Shown here: positions 58,881 to 64,000 of the stretch, one piece after another
Numbering within the stretch: position 1 is the first letter of the stretch
Layout: each line of letters opens with the position of its first letter
Assembly: GCF_040361435.1 (NCBI RefSeq)
Contig: NZ_APNL01000008.1
Coordinates: 62,001 to 126,000, forward strand
Direction: 5' to 3'
From: Salinisphaera sp002433465
GTDB taxonomy: Bacteria; Pseudomonadota; Gammaproteobacteria; Nevskiales; Salinisphaeraceae
DNA: 64,000 nt
Program-made: the position numbers and the translations under genes
Notes under the pieces: model-generated
Told to the model about the DNA's origin: nothing
Database searches by the model: none
The model's input: only the letters and a program-made list of their open reading frames with translations

Positions 58881-59720
58881 ATGCGTGAAACACCGCTGCA
58901 TTTCGGTCATGAATCGCATCTGGTGGGGATGTTCTGCGAACCCGATACACCGCAGGCGCGCGAGCGCCCCGCGGTATTGTTTCTCAACTCGGGGCTCGAG
59001 CACCGAGTCGGTCCACGCGGGCTGTCGGTCGCGGTGGCCCGGGCGCTGGGTGATGCCGGTTTTGCCAGCCTGCGCTTCGACTATGCCGGCATGGGCGAAA
59101 GCCGCAAGCCACAGCGACCGCTCGCCGCCGAGCGCGAAGACGAGCTGCTGGCCGAATGCGCTGCCGCCACCGAGCTGCTGCAAGCGCGTTCCGGCGCGTC
59201 CGGCGTGGTCTTGTTCGGCCTGTGCAGCGGCGCCGACGACGCCCATCGGGTGGCGCTGGCCAACGACGCGGTCGTGGGCATGGCCCAGATCGATGGCCAT
59301 GGCGCCATTACGGCCGGCTTCAAATGGCGCTATGTCGCCCATCGGCTGGCCTCGCCAAGACGCTGGCAGAACTGGTTCGAACGCAAGTTCGGCGCGCCGG
59401 CCGACGCCGACCGGGCGGTGCTCGAGGGCGTGGATTTCTTTCAGATGCCCGAGCGCGACACGCTGGCCCGCGATCTGGACATGCTCGTCAAACGCGGGGT
59501 ACGGCTGTTCTATGCCTATTCCGGCGCGACGCACAGCTACTACAACCATGCCGGGCAGCTACGCCGGGCGCTGGCACAGGCCGGTGTCGACCTCGGCGGC
59601 CATCTGGAAGAACATTTTCTGCCCTCGGCCGATCACACCTTCTCACGTAACGCCGAGCGAATGGTGTTGATCGAAACGCTGATCGCCTGGCTTCAGGCCG
59701 GCTGGCCCACGGCCGAATGA
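58881..59720 (+). CDS. Exosortase-A-type alpha/beta hydrolase (Cys nucleophile)
   Basis: A 279-residue alpha/beta hydrolase like the hydrolase 1 group of exosortase A loci. It has LFLNSGLEHRVGPRGLSVAV, SLRFDYAGMGESRKP and the elbow FGLCSGADDA, where Cys occupies the nucleophile position of GxSxG. A C-terminal His lies in SADHTFS and a possible Asp upstream. Cys-type elbows occur in thioesterase-like and dienelactone-hydrolase-like enzymes. It follows the previous gene by one base. With no thioesterase domain in the megasynthase, this is the best candidate for product release in trans. The 3' end overlaps the convergent transferase gene by 28 bp. Confidence 0.8.
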   Translation: MRETPLHFGHESHLVGMFCEPDTPQARERPAVLFLNSGLEHRVGPRGLSVAVARALGDAGFASLRFDYAGMGESRKPQRPLAAEREDELLAECAAATELLQARSGASGVVLFGLCSGADDAHRVALANDAVVGMAQIDGHGAITAGFKWRYVAHRLASPRRWQNWFERKFGAPADADRAVLEGVDFFQMPERDTLARDLDMLVKRGVRLFYAYSGATHSYYNHAGQLRRALAQAGVDLGGHLEEHFLPSADHTFSRNAERMVLIETLIAWLQAGWPTAE

Positions 59721-60346
59721 GCATAGGCGACACAGACGATGCGCTCGTCCTGAGCGCGGCTGCGCACCACGATATCGAGCTGGGGCGGCGACGCGGCCAT
59801 TTGCAGGCGATAACCATTCGCCGTGGCGATCAACTCGAAATCGACAAATTCGGTCGCGGCCCGGCCGAGACCGGCCAGGCACTTGTAGGCCGCCTCCTTG
59901 GCCGAGAACAGGCGTACGGCATCGCGCTCGTCGATCAGCTTCGCGCGTTCGCTGGCCGTGAATACGCTCGGCCAGACCGGCGCGTCCAGCGTGCGCGGGC
60001 CTTCGATATCGATACCGATCGCGCCGATCGTATGCCGATACGCCACGGCGACGGCGGCCACCCCGTCGGCATGGGTGAGGCTGCCGGTCACGTCGTCCGG
60101 CCAGGCCGGGCCGGCGTCACCGCTGGCGCCGAGTGCGGCGACCGGACGCCCCAGGGCGGCCAGGGCCGCGCGGGCGAGCGTACGCGCGCTCGCGAATTCG
60201 GCACGCCGGGCGTCGACCGCGCGTTCGATCAGCGCCGCCTCGGCGGGCGGCAGGGCGCCGGCCGGGGCGATCGGCCCCGCGCGTACGACCGCGCCTGTCG
60301 GCAAAAGGCCGGCGATTATCTCTTCGAGGCAATGATCGCGTGTCAT
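59693..60346 (-). CDS. 4'-phosphopantetheinyl transferase (EntD/Sfp type)
   Basis: A 217-residue enzyme that attaches phosphopantetheine from CoA to carrier-domain serines. It shows GSLTHADGVAAVAVA, the metal-binding IGIDIEGPRTLD, and the FSAKEAAYKCLAGLG motif; the length and N-terminal region fit the EntD-like group. The three carrier domains of the adjacent megasynthase (Ser1005, Ser2024, Ser3662) are its obvious substrates. It is convergent with, and overlaps, the hydrolase gene, and divergent from the flippase gene (44 bp apart). Confidence 0.92.
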   Translation of the reverse strand: MTRDHCLEEIIAGLLPTGAVVRAGPIAPAGALPPAEAALIERAVDARRAEFASARTLARAALAALGRPVAALGASGDAGPAWPDDVTGSLTHADGVAAVAVAYRHTIGAIGIDIEGPRTLDAPVWPSVFTASERAKLIDERDAVRLFSAKEAAYKCLAGLGRAATEFVDFELIATANGYRLQMAASPPQLDIVVRSRAQDERIVCVAYAHSAVGQPA

Positions 60347-60390
60347 GCGCGTATTGTCGCGCGTCCGGGTCGCAAAACGCAGGTCACGCC

Positions 60391-61839
60391 GTGCTGAAAT
60401 GGCTGTCGTCGTCGCTGGCGGACGCCGTCGGACGTATTCTGTTGAAGCTGCTGACCACGGTTGTGTTTGCCTACTGGCTGTCGCCGGAAATATTCGGCCG
60501 CGCCTCGCTGACCATCGTCGTGGTCAGCCTGTTGGCAATCGTGGTGACCGCGCCGTTCGAGGAATCGCTGGTACAACGGCGGCTGATTTCGCGCTCCCAT
60601 TTCGCCGGTGCGCTGGCGCTGGTGCTGGCCGGCTCGGTCGCGCTGATCGCGGCCAGCTTTGCGGCCGCCGCGGTCATCGCGCGTGTCTATCCGGGCACCA
60701 GTGAAACGGTCACGCTGGCCTGGCTGGTCGCCGGTTTCAGCCCGATCCTGCTGGCCCATGCGGGGGTGGCCATCTTTACCGCCATGGCACGCCGCCACCG
60801 GGCCTTCGCTCGAATTGCCTGGTCCAACCTGGCCGGCGATGCGCTCGGCGTGGGCGTTGGCCTAGCCCTGGTCTTCTCGGGCGTGGGGGTGTGGTCGCTG
60901 CTGGCCGTGCGCCTGGTTTCGCGTTTTGCGACGCTGCTGTGGCTGATCGTCGACAATCCGGTCCGCCTGCGCCCGGCCTGGTCGCTCGACGGCCTGGGTG
61001 AACTCTCGGGCGTGGCCGGCTGGTTCTTTGCCGCACGCTGCGTGGACAAGGCCGGCGACGCCGTGTTCCAGGGCGTTGTGGCACGGCTGTTCGGCCTCGA
61101 AGGCGCCGGCTATCTGAACATGGCGTTGCGCATCATCGAGCCGGTTCGCGGGCCCACGGCCTCGGTAAGCCATAACATCGCGATGTCGTTTTTCGTGCGC
61201 GCCCAGGATGCACCGCAGCGCCTGCGGGCCGCGGTGGCCAGTACGGTCTCGCATACCTCGATGATCTTGCTGCCGGTGTTCTTCGGGCTGGCGGCCTGTG
61301 CGCCGACGCTCATCGCCTTGCTTGGCGGCGAACGCTGGGCCGCGGCGGGACCCATCGCGGCGGGGCTCGCGCTGGCCGCCGGTGTGGGGGCGACTACGCA
61401 TTTTCTGATGACGGCGCTGGCCGCGCGTGGCGAGGCACGCCTGTGCTGTCTGGCCCTGACCGCGGAGCTGGTTTGCGTCGCCGCCGCGCTCTGGCTGCTG
61501 GCGCCGTTGGGGCTGATCGCGATCGGCGTAGCGCGCATGGTTTCGACCGCGGCCATGGCGGGCTTCTATCTCACCGTTGCCCGGCCGGTGTTCGGTATCG
61601 ACCGGGGCGCCTTTGTGCGCTCGGTGCTGCCCAGCCTGGTCAACGCCACCATCATGGCGCTGTCGGTGGTTGCGGTCGCGCGGTGGTGGGTGCCGGGCAC
61701 ATCGGCTGCGCTCATGCTGGTCGTCCAGGTGGGCGCCGGCGTGCTCGTCTACGCCGCCCTGGCGTTGCTGTTTCAGCGCGCGCTGCTCTATTCGGTGATC
61801 AACGCCCTGCGTGGACGCAAACCCGGCGTGCCGGCCTGA
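60391..61839 (+). CDS. Polysaccharide flippase (Wzx-like)
   Basis: A 482-residue polytopic inner-membrane protein of the oligosaccharide flippase (MOP) superfamily with about 12-14 helices. It begins VLKWLSSSLADAVGRILLKL and has EESLVQRRLISRSHFAGALA, FFAARCVDKAGDAVFQGVVA and LIALLGGERWAAAGPIAAGL. It would move lipid-linked saccharides to the periplasm for polymerisation. GTG 60391 places the amphipathic first segment correctly; the open frame extends to 60133 but is shadowed there by the transferase gene. The nearby sugar transferase and EpsL-like barrel support an exopolysaccharide locus. Confidence 0.88.
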   Translation: MLKWLSSSLADAVGRILLKLLTTVVFAYWLSPEIFGRASLTIVVVSLLAIVVTAPFEESLVQRRLISRSHFAGALALVLAGSVALIAASFAAAAVIARVYPGTSETVTLAWLVAGFSPILLAHAGVAIFTAMARRHRAFARIAWSNLAGDALGVGVGLALVFSGVGVWSLLAVRLVSRFATLLWLIVDNPVRLRPAWSLDGLGELSGVAGWFFAARCVDKAGDAVFQGVVARLFGLEGAGYLNMALRIIEPVRGPTASVSHNIAMSFFVRAQDAPQRLRAAVASTVSHTSMILLPVFFGLAACAPTLIALLGGERWAAAGPIAAGLALAAGVGATTHFLMTALAARGEARLCCLALTAELVCVAAALWLLAPLGLIAIGVARMVSTAAMAGFYLTVARPVFGIDRGAFVRSVLPSLVNATIMALSVVAVARWWVPGTSAALMLVVQVGAGVLVYAALALLFQRALLYSVINALRGRKPGVPA

Positions 61840-61845
61840 GCACGG

Positions 61846-63021
61846 CTACTGCGGCAGCGGATCCAGCGTGATCCGGACCGCGATGCCGCCGACCCACTCG
61901 CGATAGTCGAAGGCCGGCTCGCTGGAGTCGCGAATGACGCGCTCGCCGGTGGCGATAAGGGCGAGCTGCGGCCGTGGCCGCCAGGTCAGGTCCAGCCCGT
62001 AGTTGCGGACTTCGTCCTGGCGGGTATCGTCGGCCACCGACGTTTGCTGATAATCGCGTCGATTCCAGGCGCCGCGCGCGGTCAGCTCGATGGCCGGGCC
62101 GTATTCCCAGTCGAGCGCAACCTCGGCGCCGCGGTTGCGCAGGGCGTTGGCGTCGATGTTGTCGGCCGAGTAGATATCCTGCGACAGGGTGAAGCGAAGC
62201 CGGGTTTTCGCCGATATGTCGCGAATATAGCTCAGGCGCGCGGTGGGCGCGGAATAATCCTCCGACTGTCCGCCGCGGTTATCGCGGTGCGCATAGCCGG
62301 CGCGCAGCTGAATTCGCGACAGCCCGGACACCTGCCAGTCGAGGCGCCCGAACGGCTCATGCTGCACGAAGCGGCGGGCGAGCGGGTCGTTTGGATCGCG
62401 CTCGGGGTAACGCCCGTCGATACGCTCAACGCCAGCGGTCAGGCTGGCCTGCGGTGAGCCGATAAAGCGCAGTGCCAGGCGCGATTCGAGCTCGTCGCGA
62501 TCGTAGCGGCGTTCGCTATCGAGGGTGTGCTGGCGCGTCCGATAGTCAACGCCGCCGACGACGTGCCAGTGCGGCGTCACGACCAGCGTGGTCTCGATAC
62601 CCGGGTTGGCGAGGCGAATGAAATCCTGTTCGCGCGTGCTGCGGTTTTCGAAGTCGGTGAGCTGGCGCGAACGGTTGTAATAGACCCGGCCCCGCAGGGC
62701 ATGGCCGACTTCGTAATTCCAGACGAAGTTGCCGTTGTAGGCGCTGTGATCGAGGCGTTCGTTGTTGACGTAGCTGAGCTGGCTCAGATCGACATGCAGC
62801 GACAGCTGCTGGCGCGACATGCCCCAGAGCGCATCGGCGCCGACGGTGGCCCGGCGCTGCGTGTCGGCCTCGCGGCTGTCTTCGCTGGAGGCAAACAGGT
62901 TGCTGTCGCGGCTGATGCCGGTTTCGACATAGGGCGACAGGCGCAGCTCGCCGGGGTATGCACCGCAGGGCAGTGCCACCAGCGAGGCCGCCAGCATGTA
63001 GCGCAGTTCAATAGGCCGCAC
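61846..63021 (-). CDS. Outer-membrane beta-barrel, EpsL-like
   Basis: A 391-residue exported protein with a signal peptide (MLAASLVALPCGAYPG) and alternating aromatic and polar strands throughout: LSPYVETGISRDSNLFASS, FIRLANPGIETTLVVTPHWH, EALDWEYGPAIEL-like strands and a terminal aromatic-poor end LDPLPQ. It resembles the EpsL family of outer-membrane barrels that accompany exosortase/PEP-CTERM exopolysaccharide loci, thought to help export. GTG 63021 overlaps the upstream sugar transferase stop by 14 bp; ATG 62997 is an alternative. Confidence 0.75.
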   Translation of the reverse strand: MRPIELRYMLAASLVALPCGAYPGELRLSPYVETGISRDSNLFASSEDSREADTQRRATVGADALWGMSRQQLSLHVDLSQLSYVNNERLDHSAYNGNFVWNYEVGHALRGRVYYNRSRQLTDFENRSTREQDFIRLANPGIETTLVVTPHWHVVGGVDYRTRQHTLDSERRYDRDELESRLALRFIGSPQASLTAGVERIDGRYPERDPNDPLARRFVQHEPFGRLDWQVSGLSRIQLRAGYAHRDNRGGQSEDYSAPTARLSYIRDISAKTRLRFTLSQDIYSADNIDANALRNRGAEVALDWEYGPAIELTARGAWNRRDYQQTSVADDTRQDEVRNYGLDLTWRPRPQLALIATGERVIRDSSEPAFDYREWVGGIAVRITLDPLPQ

Positions 63022-64000
63022 GATCGCGAAAGATCAGCGCAATCGTGCGCATTATGATGTAGACGTCGAGGCCGGGGGACCAGGTACGGATATAGCGCAG
63101 GTCGTACTCGACCCGGCGTTCCATGCAGTCCAGCTCATGGATTTCGCCGCGCAGTCCGTTGACCTGGGCCAGGCCGGTCAGGCCCGGGCGAACCTTGTGG
63201 CGCAGCATGTAGCGTTCGATCAGCCCACGATAGGTTTCGTTGTGTTCGATGGCATGCGGGCGCGGGCCGACCACGCTCATATCGCCGCGCAGCACGTCCC
63301 AGAACTGGGGCAATTCGTCCAGCGACATGCGGCGCAGCCGGCGCCCGACCGATGTAACACGCGGGTCGTCGCGGGTGGCCTGAGCCACGCCGGCATCGGG
63401 CTCGGCGGCATGCATGGTACGAAATTTGTGGACCCGAATACGTCGGCCGTCGAGGCCATAGCGTTCCTGGGTGAACATTACGGGCCGGCCCGACGTCGCC
63501 CAGATGAGCGCGGCGATGAGCAGATACAGTGGCGACAGTACGACCAGCACGCCTGCCGAAAACAGGATATCCATGAACCGCTTGAGCACGCCGTCGGCGC
63601 CAAAGAACGGGTTGTCGCTGAACGAGAACACCGGTACGCCGCCAATATTGGCGAACTGAAGCTGGTCGCTGCGAAACAGGGGGGAGGTCGGCATGAAGAA
63701 GATCGACGCCGTCGTGTTGCCCAGCCGGCGAACGATATGCGTCGCGCGCTCCGCGCCCTCCAGCGGCAGCACCACGAAAACCACGTTGACGCTGTGGCGA
63801 TTGACGTAGTCGACCACATCCTCGGTGCCGCCGAGCACGGGACGATCCTCATGGCTATGCCCGACGCGTTCCGGGCTGCGATCTTCGAAATAACCCAGCA
63901 GCCGGAATTTCGGCACGTCCAGAGCGGACAGGATATGCGCGAGCCGCTGTGCGCCTTCGTTGACGAATACGATGACCGCGCTGCGCGATTTCATCGAGTC
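63008..64000 (-). CDS. WcaJ/EpsB-like undecaprenyl-phosphate sugar transferase, 5' end cut
   Basis: The visible 330 codons hold a CoA-binding-like middle domain (SRSAVIVFVNEGAQRLAHIL) and the bacterial sugar transferase domain: LKRFMDILFSAGVLVVLSPL, VHKFRTMHAAEPDAGV, RRMSLDELPQFWDVLRGDMS, VVGPRPHAIEHN and KVRPGLTGLAQVNGLRGE. Such enzymes load the first sugar phosphate onto undecaprenyl phosphate. The frame stays open past 64000, and relatives (about 460 residues) carry an N-terminal set of membrane helices that lies beyond the window. The ATG at 63994 is probably internal. The group that pairs with exosortase loci is the closest resemblance. Confidence 0.88.
   Translation of the reverse strand, partial: DSMKSRSAVIVFVNEGAQRLAHILSALDVPKFRLLGYFEDRSPERVGHSHEDRPVLGGTEDVVDYVNRHSVNVVFVVLPLEGAERATHIVRRLGNTTASIFFMPTSPLFRSDQLQFANIGGVPVFSFSDNPFFGADGVLKRFMDILFSAGVLVVLSPLYLLIAALIWATSGRPVMFTQERYGLDGRRIRVHKFRTMHAAEPDAGVAQATRDDPRVTSVGRRLRRMSLDELPQFWDVLRGDMSVVGPRPHAIEHNETYRGLIERYMLRHKVRPGLTGLAQVNGLRGEIHELDCMERRVEYDLRYIRTWSPGLDVYIIMRTIALIFRDRAAY

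Overview
The window comes from a high-GC gammaproteobacterium. Housekeeping genes (fumC, uvrC, pgsA, rraA, dsbB, mltF) and general gene style fit a halophilic Salinisphaera-like lineage; that placement is inference, since there is no rRNA here. Three accessory regions interrupt an ordinary chromosomal backbone.

Region 1 (1-2.4 kb) holds fumC and a small membrane protein. Region 2 (2.46-8.84 kb) is a chromosomal integron: an intI-type integrase on the minus strand and an array of lower-GC cassettes on the plus strand. The cassettes are separated by attC sites of about 70-105 bp. They encode unknown proteins, a YceK/YidQ-type lipoprotein, an HNH nuclease, small membrane proteins, and a Vat/CatB-type acetyltransferase at the distal end. 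Two cassettes (a VOC/glyoxalase and a GNAT) are broken by a frameshift and an amber codon and are fused with only the R' box of an attC left between them.

Region 3 (9.0-29.5 kb) is backbone: PhnA-like protein, TPR-like lipoprotein, ECF sigma/anti-sigma pair, acetyltransferase, GAF-GGDEF-EAL protein, GntP permease, DCC thiol oxidoreductase, AzlC/AzlD exporter, lytic transglycosylase MltF, topoisomerase IB, a chemoreceptor, DsbB, RraA, a family-5-like uracil-DNA glycosylase, UvrC, PgsA, then tRNA-Gly(GCC) and tRNA-Cys(GCA).

Region 4 (29.89-46.43 kb) is a 16.5-kb element integrated in the 3' end of tRNA-Cys, bounded by 21-bp direct repeats. It has a P4-type integrase, an AlpA regulator, a replication protein whose gene carries four 21-bp iteron-like repeats, HNH nuclease, terminase, HK97-type protease, capsid, portal, head-tail connectors, tail tube, tail assembly chaperone with a CCCAAAA frameshift site, and a tape measure. 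Tail-tip, fibre, lysis and CI-like repressor genes are absent. Beyond a pair of convergent terminators lie minus-strand cargo genes (PemK/MazF toxin, VasI/TagO-like protein, unknowns). It is either a deleted prophage or a capsid-forming satellite.

Region 5 (46.8-64.0 kb) is a biosynthetic and envelope locus: a 3757-residue hybrid C-A-T-KS-AT-ACP-aminotransferase-C-A-T megasynthase without a thioesterase, two exosortase-A-type alpha/beta hydrolases lacking the usual Ser nucleophile, an EntD/Sfp-type phosphopantetheinyl transferase, a Wzx-like flippase, an EpsL-like outer-membrane barrel and a WcaJ/EpsB-like sugar transferase cut by the window end. The likely job is to make a small beta-amino-acid-containing acyl/peptide product connected with exopolysaccharide or exosortase (PEP-CTERM) envelope assembly. 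This is the most novel-looking system in the window.
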